Part shown: one piece after another, positions 1-5,654 of the stretch
Numbering within the stretch: the first letter of the stretch is position 1
How the letters are laid out: every line of letters starts with the position of its first letter
Assembly: GCA_947490975.1 (NCBI GenBank)
Contig: CANLHV010000080.1
Location: 1-5,918, forward strand
Length of the DNA: 5,918 nt
From: Acidimicrobiaceae bacterium
Lineage (GTDB): Bacteria > Actinomycetota > Acidimicrobiia > Acidimicrobiales > Ilumatobacteraceae
Direction of reading: 5' to 3'
Position numbers and translations under genes: made by a program
The notes under the pieces: generated by a model
What the model saw: only the letters and a program-made list of their open reading frames with translations
Databases searched by the model: none
Told to the model about the DNA's origin: nothing

Positions 1-317
1 ACTTCGCCTTCTGTCGCGCGCAAAATGCCGGCGTTATAGCCACCACACAAACCACGGTCGGCAGTGATCGCCACATAGCAAGTCGTGCGAATCTCAGGTC
101 GTGCCTTCAAAAACGCTGAAGAATTTCCTGCACCACCAGCTGCCAAGTCTTTAACAACTTCAGTGATTCGTTCGCTGTATGGCACGGCGGCGGCAACTCG
201 CTGTTGGGCTTTGACAATACGCGAGCCAGCAATCAATTCCATTGCCCGCGTGATCTTCTTGGTCGCTAAAACCGATCTGATCCGACTGCGCAATATGCGC
301 TCTTGCCCGCCTGCCAT
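1..317 (-). CDS. atpG: F1 ATP synthase gamma subunit, N-terminal part (cut by window edge)
   Basis: The gamma subunit is the central rotor shaft of F1, coupling c-ring rotation to the catalytic sites on the cytoplasmic side of the membrane. Only the first 105 codons are present; the reading frame stays open to base 1, so the C-terminal two thirds lie outside. The start (ATG, 317-315) gives MAGGQERILRSRIRS followed by a stretch containing TKKITRAMELIAGSRIVKAQ, the family's highly conserved N-terminal coiled-coil helix. Later, ITADRGLCGGYNAGI at about residues 84-98 is the conserved start of the central Rossmann-like domain. The gene begins 12 bases after the alpha stop codon. Its ribosome-binding site is poor: only an AGG overlapping the alpha stop, about 12 bases from the ATG, so translation may depend on coupling to alpha. 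Identity is certain from these motifs and the position after atpA. Confidence 0.97.
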   Translation of the reverse strand, partial: MAGGQERILRSRIRSVLATKKITRAMELIAGSRIVKAQQRVAAAVPYSERITEVVKDLAAGGAGNSSAFLKARPEIRTTCYVAITADRGLCGGYNAGILRATEGE

Positions 318-329
318 TTTGGTTTAGAC

Positions 330-1928
330 CTACTCAGTCGCGAGCGTTTTTGCGCTCGCTGCTTCGCCAGTTTCACCAGCATCAGTTTTTGTTGGATCAA
401 CAGCGCCTGATTTTTTGGTCGGCACAAAGCCAGCCTTAAACGCAGCAACGATTGATGCCAAATCTTTTGGCACGTCTGCCTTTGGTTCTTGGCGAATGCC
501 CGAAAGCAAACCAGCATGGCGTGAGCGCATGTGCTCGAGAAGTTCGTTCTCAAAGCGGCGCACATCACCAACCGGAATGTCGTCAAGATAACCCTTGGTT
601 CCCGCAAAAATCGAAACAACTTGCTCTTCAACTGGCATCGGCGAGTTGAGAGGTTGCTTCAACAACTCAACCAAGCGATAGCCACGCTCAAGCTGCGCTT
701 TTGAAATCGCGTCAAGTTCGCTACCGAAAGTTGCAAATGCTTCGAGTTCGCGAAACTGAGCCAAGTCAAGTTTCAGCGTGCCCGAAACACTCTTCATCGC
801 TTTGATCTGCGCTGCGCCACCTACACGGCTAACCGAGATACCTACGTCAACGGCCGGACGAACACCTGACTTGAACAAGTTGTCTTGCAAATAAACCTGA
901 CCGTCTGTAATTGAAATTACGTTGGTCGGAATATACGCCGAAACGTCACCAGCCTTTGTTTCGATAACTGGTAGTGCAGTCAATGAACCAGCACCGCGCT
1001 CATCGCTCAATTTTGCAGCGCGCTCAAGCAAACGACTGTGCAGGTAGAACACGTCACCCGGGTAGGCCTCGCGACCTGGTGGACGACGCAACAACAGCGC
1101 AATCTGACGATATGCCTCAGCTTGTTTTGACAAGTCGTCGTAAACAACAAGCGCGTGCTCGCCGTTTTCCATCCATTGCTGACCGATTGCGCAGCCTGCA
1201 TATGGTGCCAAGTATTTGAACGGCGCAGGGTTTGACGCCGGTGCAGCAACAACAACTGTGTATTCAAGCGCACCGAATTGGCGCAACACTTCAACGGTTT
1301 GTGCAATCGTCGAACCTTTTTGGCCGATCGCTACATAGATGCACTTCACACCTAAACCGCGTTGATTAAGAATCGTGTCGATCGCAATCGTCGTCTTGCC
1401 GGTCTTGCGGTCGCCAATGATCAGTTCGCGCTGACCGCGACCAATCGGTGTCATTGCGTCAATAGCTTTGATGCCAGTCTGCAACGGCTCATGCACAGGC
1501 TTACGACCCATGATGCCCGGCGCCTGCACCTCAACTCGGCGCATCGTCGCGCCAACGATGTCACCCTTGCCATCGATCGGCTGGCCGAGTGCGTTGACAA
1601 CTCGCCCCAACATCGCATCACCAACTGGCACCGACAAGATTCGGCCAGTCGCCTTCACAGTTTGATTTTCTTCAATCGATTCTGCTTCACCGAGCACAAC
1701 AACACCGATCGAATCTTCGTCAAGGTTCAATGCCAAGCCGACAGTACCGTCTTCAAATTCAAGCAACTCGTTAACTGCGCAATCTGGCAAACCACTTACA
1801 CGGGCAATACCGTCACCAACTTGAGTGACACGACCAACTGTGCGTGCTTCAACCGATGGCTTGTAGCCCTCGAGACCTTTTGTAATCGCCGCCGCAATAT
1901 CACTTGCAGAGAGTGTGAGATCAGCCAT
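330..1928 (-). CDS. atpA: F1 ATP synthase alpha subunit
   Basis: Alpha forms the F1 hexamer with beta and carries the non-catalytic nucleotide sites and the arginine finger for the catalytic ones. The 532-residue product is complete. The N-terminal beta-barrel covers roughly residues 25-95. The nucleotide-binding domain contains the Walker A loop GDRKTGKT (172-179), the Walker B strand ALVVYDD (259-265) and the alpha/beta signature PAVDVGISVS (358-367), with the expected arginine finger Arg368 just after it. The helical C-terminal domain runs to about residue 502. After that comes a tail of about 30 residues (503-532) rich in Lys, Thr, Ala, Glu and Asp. It makes the protein longer than E. coli alpha (513 residues) but shorter than mycobacterial alpha (about 549). 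The ATG start is supported by GAAAGGA ten bases upstream and by the usual N-terminus with a targeting helix near residues 8-20. It lies 26 bases after atpH and 12 before atpG. Confidence 0.99.
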   Translation of the reverse strand: MADLTLSASDIAAAITKGLEGYKPSVEARTVGRVTQVGDGIARVSGLPDCAVNELLEFEDGTVGLALNLDEDSIGVVVLGEAESIEENQTVKATGRILSVPVGDAMLGRVVNALGQPIDGKGDIVGATMRRVEVQAPGIMGRKPVHEPLQTGIKAIDAMTPIGRGQRELIIGDRKTGKTTIAIDTILNQRGLGVKCIYVAIGQKGSTIAQTVEVLRQFGALEYTVVVAAPASNPAPFKYLAPYAGCAIGQQWMENGEHALVVYDDLSKQAEAYRQIALLLRRPPGREAYPGDVFYLHSRLLERAAKLSDERGAGSLTALPVIETKAGDVSAYIPTNVISITDGQVYLQDNLFKSGVRPAVDVGISVSRVGGAAQIKAMKSVSGTLKLDLAQFRELEAFATFGSELDAISKAQLERGYRLVELLKQPLNSPMPVEEQVVSIFAGTKGYLDDIPVGDVRRFENELLEHMRSRHAGLLSGIRQEPKADVPKDLASIVAAFKAGFVPTKKSGAVDPTKTDAGETGEAASAKTLATE

Positions 1929-1938
1929 GTTGTGTATG

Positions 1939-1945
1939 TCCTTTC
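1939..1945 (-). promoter_or_regulatory. Ribosome-binding site of atpA
   Basis: GAAAGGA on the minus strand lies in the 26-base gap between atpH and atpA, ten bases before the atpA ATG. It supports the chosen start and independent initiation of alpha, in contrast to the overlapping starts elsewhere in the operon. Confidence 0.7.
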
Positions 1946-1954
1946 AGAACTATT

Positions 1955-2482
1955 TCAGATTCGGGTCTTAATTTGTTCAAGTCGTGTGCGCACAGTGTCG
2001 TCGATTACTTCGTCGCCGACAGTTGCAACCAATCCACCAAGTACTGACGGATCAACTACGACTTTGAGATTGAGTTTGCGGCCAGTTGATTTGCTTAGCG
2101 CCTCGGCCAAACGTTTCGTCTGATCATCAGACAACGCAACCGCACTTCGCACTTCTGCAACTTCGCGTTGTTGTTCGCTCGATGCGCGTTGCACAAGTCG
2201 ATCAACAATTGCTGGCAAGTCTCGGCCTCGACCAGAACCAACAATCAACGAAACAAGTTGCACGCTCGTATTGCTGGCTTTGCCACCCATCAACTGCTCG
2301 ACGACTTGCTGACGACGCTCAGCCGGAATCGTCGCGTCGGTCAAAATGCCACGCAACTGCTCGCTCGACTCAACTGCTCGCGCCATGCGAAACAATTCGT
2401 CTTCAACAACCGCCAAGTTGCCTTCGGCTTGAGCAACTTCAAACAAAGCTCGGCTATACGCCTCAATGCGTGCGTCGCTCAT
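1955..2482 (-). CDS. atpH: F1 ATP synthase delta subunit (stalk cap), unfused
   Basis: Delta (OSCP equivalent) sits on top of F1 and fastens it to the b-subunit peripheral stalk. The 175-residue product has the usual length of free-standing delta. The N-terminal helical domain (about 1-105) begins with the family pattern around YSRALFEVA (9-17), and residues 39-47 carry the usual L/I-rich helix. The C-terminal part contains VVVDPSVLGGLVATVGDEVI (141-160), the conserved delta signature, followed by a final helix. The ATG overlaps the stop of the preceding b gene by four bases (ATGA), and an AGGAG lies seven bases upstream within that gene, so the two are probably translationally coupled. In mycobacteria delta is fused to a b-like domain; here it is a separate protein with its own start. 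It ends with TGA, 26 bases before atpA. Confidence 0.97.
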   Translation of the reverse strand: MSDARIEAYSRALFEVAQAEGNLAVVEDELFRMARAVESSEQLRGILTDATIPAERRQQVVEQLMGGKASNTSVQLVSLIVGSGRGRDLPAIVDRLVQRASSEQQREVAEVRSAVALSDDQTKRLAEALSKSTGRKLNLKVVVDPSVLGGLVATVGDEVIDDTVRTRLEQIKTRI

Positions 2483-3024
2483 TTTGATGCTCCTACGCTC
2501 TTAATGAAACTTTCGATCAAATCTTGTTGCGCACGCTCGTTGAGACTGGCGGCAACTGCTGATGATGTCGCGGTGCTCGACAAGCGAGCAATCTCGCCAC
2601 GAAGCTCTTCGCCGCTTCGGCCACGCGCGGCAGCCAAGTCGGCCACGGCTTTTGCCTCAAGTTCAGCAACTTCTTTAACCAAACGAGCACGACCATCAGC
2701 CAAAATTGCAGTCGCTTGCGCGTCGGCTTCGGCCAAGATCTTGCGACGTTCAGCCTCAATATCGCCAAGCGCTTGACGAATACCAGCAGCATCTGTTTCA
2801 GATTTGCTTCGAGCAGCCGCCGCACCGTCGAGTTCTTTTTGAATTTTCTCAGTGCGATCTTTCATCGACTTTTTGACCATTGGTCCTGCGAACTTGAACA
2901 AACCCAAGAACACGATTACCGATGCGAGACCGCCGTAAATAATTTCTGCGGTCTCAGGCAACAACCAGTGGTGTGTTTGGGTCGGGTCTTCGACCGCGAA
3001 CAATGCTGTAACTAACAAATTCAC
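2479..3024 (-). CDS. atpF: Fo ATP synthase b subunit, second copy (b/b' type), GTG start
   Basis: The b subunits form the peripheral stalk that holds F1 still against the rotating c-ring; each has one membrane helix and a long cytoplasmic coiled coil. This 181-residue protein has a short N-terminus, then a membrane helix at about residues 26-46 ending in KFAGPMVKKSM. A nearly uninterrupted Ala/Glu/Arg/Lys-rich helix from about 50 to 150 follows, and an end containing Ala/Ser-rich helices that would contact delta. The GTG start overlaps the stop of the first b gene (GTGA) and has an excellent AAGGAAG six bases upstream, so it is well supported. It is only weakly similar by eye to the first b, as expected for a heterodimeric b/b' stalk. 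By position it matches the b-like half of the mycobacterial b-delta fusion. Which of the two copies should be called b and which b' is not decidable here. Confidence 0.94.
   Translation of the reverse strand: MNLLVTALFAVEDPTQTHHWLLPETAEIIYGGLASVIVFLGLFKFAGPMVKKSMKDRTEKIQKELDGAAAARSKSETDAAGIRQALGDIEAERRKILAEADAQATAILADGRARLVKEVAELEAKAVADLAAARGRSGEELRGEIARLSSTATSSAVAASLNERAQQDLIESFIKSVGASK
2490..2494 (-). promoter_or_regulatory. Ribosome-binding site of atpH inside the b-subunit gene
   Basis: AGGAG on the minus strand lies seven bases before the atpH ATG, within the last codons of the upstream b gene. It fixes the delta start at the ATGA overlap and argues that delta is made as a separate protein. 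Confidence 0.7.
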
Positions 3025-3617
3025 GAGCGACTTCCTTCCATTGCTTGCTGTACTGATCGCGACACAACTGCATTATCGGGAGACACCCCAACTGCAATCT
3101 GTGTTGCGCGAGCCGTAACAGCAGTTACCGCAGTAACGATCTGTCCTTGCGCCGCGACACGAGCCGCAGCAACTTCGGTTTCAGCCTCGGCCCGATGCGC
3201 AGCAATCTGCGCATTAACTTCGGCGATTTTCGCAGAGCGCTCTTTGTCCAGAGTTTGTCTCGCAGCCTCAAGTCGACGCGCAGCCTCGTTACGAATTTCA
3301 GCAACTGCTGCTTCGTATCGTGCTACATCTGCCTGAGCTCCGTCGCGTGTGCTCGTCGCATATTCGTGATCTGCCTGAATCGATTCGTATCGACTCGCCA
3401 TTCCCTTGCGCACCTTCGGCACAAGAAACAGCCGCATCAAGATCAAAAATACGATGAACGACCCAGCGCCCCATACCAACTCTTTAACCTCTGGTGAGAT
3501 CGGGTTCGGCCCAGGTCCTACTGGTACGCCCTCTTCGCTTCCGGTTTCAGCCGATACGGCATCCAACGAGACGCGCACCTCAGAAAATGAGTTGGTGTAG
3601 ACAAACGCAGTGAGCAT
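3021..3617 (-). CDS. atpF: Fo ATP synthase b subunit, first copy, with long N-terminal segment
   Basis: This is a peripheral-stalk subunit with one membrane helix and a cytoplasmic coiled coil. The 198-residue protein has a membrane helix at about 47-66 (around GAGSFIVFLILMRLFLV) followed by the basic VPKVRKGM stop-transfer stretch. A long charged Ala/Glu/Arg helix runs from about 75 to 160, with a short C-terminal helix after it. The unusual part is residues 1-46: an extra-membrane N-terminus that is acidic in the middle (around 19-29) and then Gly/Pro-rich (31-42), longer than the few residues in E. coli b. The ATG at 3617 begins eight bases after the atpE stop. AAGAGA, overlapping that stop codon, is its likely ribosome-binding site, though only about four bases from the ATG. 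A later start nearer the membrane helix cannot be excluded. The gene ends in TGA overlapping the GTG of the next b gene. Confidence 0.93.
   Translation of the reverse strand: MLTAFVYTNSFSEVRVSLDAVSAETGSEEGVPVGPGPNPISPEVKELVWGAGSFIVFLILMRLFLVPKVRKGMASRYESIQADHEYATSTRDGAQADVARYEAAVAEIRNEAARRLEAARQTLDKERSAKIAEVNAQIAAHRAEAETEVAAARVAAQGQIVTAVTAVTARATQIAVGVSPDNAVVSRSVQQAMEGSRS
3031..3037 (-). promoter_or_regulatory. Ribosome-binding site deciding the GTG start of the second b gene
   Basis: AAGGAAG on the minus strand sits six bases before the GTG at 3024-3022 and lies within the last codons of the first b gene. It is the reason to accept GTG rather than a later ATG as start. Confidence 0.75.
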
Positions 3618-3625
3618 GAAATCTC

Positions 3626-3904
3626 TTATGCGTACTTCAGAAGAATTACGACAACGAAACCGATAAGCGCGAGCGCCTCAGTAAACGCAACACCAAGAAA
3701 CATCGTGGTGCGAACCATGCCTGCTGCTTCTGGCTGACGAGCCATCGACTCAATCGCGCTTCCGAAAATCATTCCGATGCCGATGCCCGGCCCAATTGCG
3801 GCAAGACCGTAGGCAAAACCTGCGGAACCTGCAGCAGCAATGTTCTTCTCGTCGCCAGTTGCGGCTTCAGCAGCCGCCTTGACGATCTTTGATAGTGCTT
3901 CCAT
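3626..3904 (-). CDS. atpE: Fo ATP synthase c subunit (proton-carrying rotor ring)
   Basis: Multiple copies of c form the membrane ring that turns as ions pass. The 92-residue protein has two membrane helices, about 24-48 and 64-89, joined by the conserved polar loop ARQPEA (55-60) that binds the central stalk. Helix 1 has the glycine-packing pattern GPGIGIGMIFG (38-48). Helix 2 carries the ion-binding carboxylate Glu76 in FTEALALIGF. The helix-1 glutamine and the Ser/Thr next to the glutamate that mark sodium-type rings are absent, so proton coupling is predicted. The N-terminus is about 15-20 residues longer than in E. coli c (79 residues) and contains several charged residues; it looks like an amphipathic helix rather than a signal peptide. 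The ATG has a near-consensus AGGAGA eight bases upstream, so the long N-terminus is likely real. The gene lies 38 bases after atpB. Confidence 0.98.
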   Translation of the reverse strand: MEALSKIVKAAAEAATGDEKNIAAAGSAGFAYGLAAIGPGIGIGMIFGSAIESMARQPEAAGMVRTTMFLGVAFTEALALIGFVVVILLKYA

Positions 3905-3942
3905 TTTTTGTGTCTCCTGTCTGGTTGTTATTAATTAATTAC
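3905..3942 (-). promoter_or_regulatory. atpB-atpE spacer with strong ribosome-binding site and A/U-rich leader
   Basis: This is the widest gap between atp structural genes in the window. On the minus strand it reads from an AT-only stretch with a perfect 10-base palindrome (TAATTAATTA, 3932-3941) into AGGAGA (3918-3913), then an eight-base A-rich spacer before the atpE ATG. E. coli atpE is known to have an A/U-rich translational enhancer in the same place, serving the high copy number of c. The same role here is inference. Confidence 0.55.
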
Positions 3943-4716
3943 TTAATGTTCTGGATGTACTGCGCCGGCAATATATACCGCCGCGAGAATTGTGAAAATA
4001 TACGCCTGCAAAAATGCAACCAACACTTCAAATCCGGTCAAGAAGACCAACATGAAGAACGGAAACACACCAATCGGAATCAAAATCTTGTCGCGTGCTT
4101 GAAACAGTGCCTCGCTGAGCAAAGCGAAAATCACAAGCAATAAGTGACCTGCCAACATGTTGGCGAAAAGTCGCACTGCAAGTGAGAACGGACGAATGAT
4201 CAGAGTTGAAATCAATTCGATCGGCGTAATCAAGATGTAAAGAGCTTTTGGCACGCCTGGCGGAAACATCAAATTCTTGAAATAACCAATTGGTCCTTGG
4301 TGGCGAATGCCTTGAGCATTGAACACAACCCACACGAGCACGGCCAAAAACATCGGTATCGCCATTCGTGCGGTCGCCGGCATCTGAATGAACGGAATAA
4401 TGCCAGGCACATTGCACAGATAAACGAACAAGAACAGTGTCAACAAGAACGGTGTCCAACCCAAACCATCGCGACCCATCGTCTGCATGATGATGTTGTT
4501 CTCGATAAATTCAACAATCACTTCGGCCAAGTTGCGTGTGCCTTTCGGCGCTACCTTCGGGTCTTTGCGCGCGGCCGAAAGAAATAGCAACGAACCGATC
4601 AAAGCTGAAGCGATTGCAATCAGACCAACTTTGTTCAAGCCCGGCACTACATCGCGCCAACGCAACAATTCGTTGATCGGCGGAAACTCAAACGACAAAA
4701 TACTGTTGATGATCAT
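3943..4716 (-). CDS. atpB: Fo ATP synthase a subunit (proton channel)
   Basis: Subunit a provides the two half-channels through which protons reach and leave the c-ring. The 257-residue protein has membrane segments at roughly 28-48, 88-110, 118-136 and 158-178, then the long helices 178-205 and 212-250. The signature SLAVRLFANM (178-187) contains Arg182, equivalent to the essential E. coli Arg210. It is followed by AGHLLL with His190. The last helix has FLQAYIF, with Gln237 equivalent to E. coli Gln252. The length is shorter than E. coli a (271) but normal for the family. The ATG overlaps the stop of the upstream AtpI-like gene by four bases (ATGA). Its ribosome-binding site is weak (GAAAG nine bases upstream), so coupling to AtpI translation is likely. 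It ends with TAA, 38 bases before atpE. Confidence 0.98.
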   Translation of the reverse strand: MIINSILSFEFPPINELLRWRDVVPGLNKVGLIAIASALIGSLLFLSAARKDPKVAPKGTRNLAEVIVEFIENNIIMQTMGRDGLGWTPFLLTLFLFVYLCNVPGIIPFIQMPATARMAIPMFLAVLVWVVFNAQGIRHQGPIGYFKNLMFPPGVPKALYILITPIELISTLIIRPFSLAVRLFANMLAGHLLLVIFALLSEALFQARDKILIPIGVFPFFMLVFLTGFEVLVAFLQAYIFTILAAVYIAGAVHPEH

Positions 4717-5213
4717 CGTGTAATGCTTTCAGATTGTTGTGTTGATTTATCTTTAGATTGTTTTTTTGGCTTTAGTCCCGGGTACGCAAGCGACAAAGAA
4801 ACATATCGCATTTCCCAGAACAATAAACCCAAGTGCGCAACAATAATCGTCAAACCAAGCGGAATGAACTCGACCCACTCAAGGTTTCGAACCGCGAAAA
4901 CCGCAACAGCCACAAGACCCATGCGCAACAGATAGCCAAACATCATCGACGCCATCATCAACGCATACGAAATTCGAGCGGCGTAAGCCACAAGTGCGGC
5001 CGCCAAACCAAAATTGCCGAAAACAATCGCCAACGCATAAGCGCACGAGTAGGCACCGTTCAATCCCCAAAACGCAGCAGACAGACCCAGCAAAATCGGT
5101 GACGCAATCAAACCGCGCTTAACAATGTCGCGTGCAAGCGCAGCCTCAGGCGCCGGCCCCGTATCACGCATCGACAAAATCGAAATCTTTGTGTCTGTAT
5201 CAATCGCCATCAT
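4713..5213 (-). CDS. atpI: AtpI-like ATP synthase accessory membrane protein (subunit I family)
   Basis: The 166-residue protein has a charged N-terminus of about 33 residues, then four predicted membrane helices (about 34-53, 57-79, 86-108, 114-136) with only short loops. A basic, Lys/Ser/Gln-rich cytoplasmic tail (about 147-166) follows. This layout, and its place immediately before atpB with a 4-base overlap, match the ATP synthase subunit I family, which is poorly conserved in sequence. Known members help assemble the c-ring and, together with AtpZ, have been linked to Mg/Ca transport in alkaliphilic Bacillus; function here is inferred. The start could be either of two adjacent ATG codons (5213 or 5210). 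AGAGAAG lies six bases before the first, so I chose that one. It follows the AtpZ-like gene by three bases. The family call rests on topology and context more than on a clear motif. Confidence 0.8.
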   Translation of the reverse strand: MMAIDTDTKISILSMRDTGPAPEAALARDIVKRGLIASPILLGLSAAFWGLNGAYSCAYALAIVFGNFGLAAALVAYAARISYALMMASMMFGYLLRMGLVAVAVFAVRNLEWVEFIPLGLTIIVAHLGLLFWEMRYVSLSLAYPGLKPKKQSKDKSTQQSESITR

Positions 5214-5216
5214 CTA

Positions 5217-5516
5217 CTACTTCTCTGCCAGAACTTTTGCGCCACGCATGTGGCTTGTCGCTGACTCACGGCGCTTTACTTCTTGTCTCTGCATGTCGAC
5301 GTCGTAGACATACCAAAGTCGCGCAAAACTACCCAGCATCGAAAACAAAGTACACACAATGATGAGCAATGGTTTTGTCCCGAAAGCGTTATCCAGCATC
5401 AAACCGATTACGAAAAATACGCCAACACTTACGGCGATCTCAACACCTCGACCAAGCGAGTCGTGCGATGAAACTGCAGTTCGCACGACCGGTTTACGAG
5501 TTGGCAAGAGTTTCAA
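5217..5516 (-). CDS. atpZ: AtpZ-like small membrane protein, TTG start
   Basis: The 99-residue protein has a basic N-terminus, SLGRGVEIAVSVGVFFVIGL leading into a first membrane helix (about 24-41), then the turn LDNAFGTKP (41-49). A second helix (about 50-70) ends in FARLWYVY, and a charged tail closes the protein. The two-helix hairpin with an LD...FGT.P turn is the hallmark of the AtpZ / F0F1-ATPase 'gene 1' family, found at the front of atp operons and linked to c-ring assembly and Mg/Ca movement with AtpI. The start is TTG: GAGGA lies six bases upstream and nothing better is in frame. The gene ends in two consecutive TAG codons, and the second TAG is the whole three-base gap to the next gene, which is in the same frame. 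It is probably the first gene of the atp transcript. Confidence 0.85.
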   Translation of the reverse strand: MKLLPTRKPVVRTAVSSHDSLGRGVEIAVSVGVFFVIGLMLDNAFGTKPLLIIVCTLFSMLGSFARLWYVYDVDMQRQEVKRRESATSHMRGAKVLAEK

Positions 5517-5522
5517 CGTTGA

Positions 5523-5527
5523 TCCTC
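5523..5527 (-). promoter_or_regulatory. Ribosome-binding site deciding the TTG start of the AtpZ-like gene
   Basis: GAGGA on the minus strand lies six bases before the TTG at 5516-5514. It is among the best ribosome-binding sites in the window and justifies the rare start codon. Confidence 0.7.
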
Positions 5528-5540
5528 AATTAGTTTTCAC

Positions 5541-5552
5541 CAAACAGGTTTG
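5541..5552. repeat. Short inverted repeat CAAAC-AG-GTTTG
   Basis: Two five-base arms surround a two-base centre, 14 bases before the AtpZ ribosome-binding site. It could be an operator half-site pair or chance; further GTTTG copies occur nearby on the minus strand. No regulator is recognised. Confidence 0.3.
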
Positions 5553-5654
5553 CTTGGCGCTTGTGAACGGAAATACAAACTAGACGCAAAGCCTCAAACA
5601 GCGCAAACTGGCTACTTCGTGAACTTGTGCCGCTTTCAGCGATTCTCGGTTCGC

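Larger units (their letters stand above)
5517..5654 (-). promoter_or_regulatory. Intergenic region, likely location of the atp operon promoter
   Basis: This is the only gap over 40 bases in the window and separates the transferase gene from the atp cluster. On the minus strand a TAGTTT (5582-5577) fits the loose actinobacterial -10 pattern TAnnnT. No convincing -35 lies 17 bases before it, although a TTGAGG occurs closer. A short inverted repeat (5541-5552) lies downstream, just before the ribosome-binding site. There is no strong terminator for the upstream gene, so read-through from it is possible. The promoter call rests mainly on position. Confidence 0.35.

Noticed and set aside
266..631. 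A 121-codon minus-strand frame overlapping the alpha C-terminus and gamma start
   Set aside because: It is out of frame with both certain genes and ends inside gamma. The tail of alpha and the start of gamma are both intact, so this is not a frameshifted piece.
1362..2123. A 253-codon plus-strand open frame opposite alpha and delta
   Set aside because: It lies antisense to two certain genes, its protein has no recognisable motif and is rich in Arg, Asn and Thr as expected of a complement frame, and no gene context supports it.
2479..2482. Possible frameshift that split a b-delta fusion gene
   Set aside because: Delta has its own ATG with AGGAG seven bases upstream and a normal full-length N-terminus, and the b protein has a normal end. 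The overlap looks like ordinary coupling, not a sequencing or mutational break.
2168..2776. A 202-codon plus-strand open frame opposite delta and the second b
   Set aside because: It is antisense to well-supported coiled-coil and delta coding sequence. Its Ala/Arg/Ser-rich composition mirrors the opposite strand's Ala/Glu/Arg codons, and it has no family features.
3626..3904. Possible sodium-coupled c subunit
   Set aside because: The helix-1 glutamine and the Ser/Thr beside the helix-2 glutamate that coordinate sodium are absent; the site looks like a standard proton site.
5631..5641. Hairpin CGCT-TTC-AGCG after the transferase gene as a terminator
   Set aside because: The stem is only four base pairs and no run of U follows on the minus strand, so it does not qualify as an intrinsic terminator.
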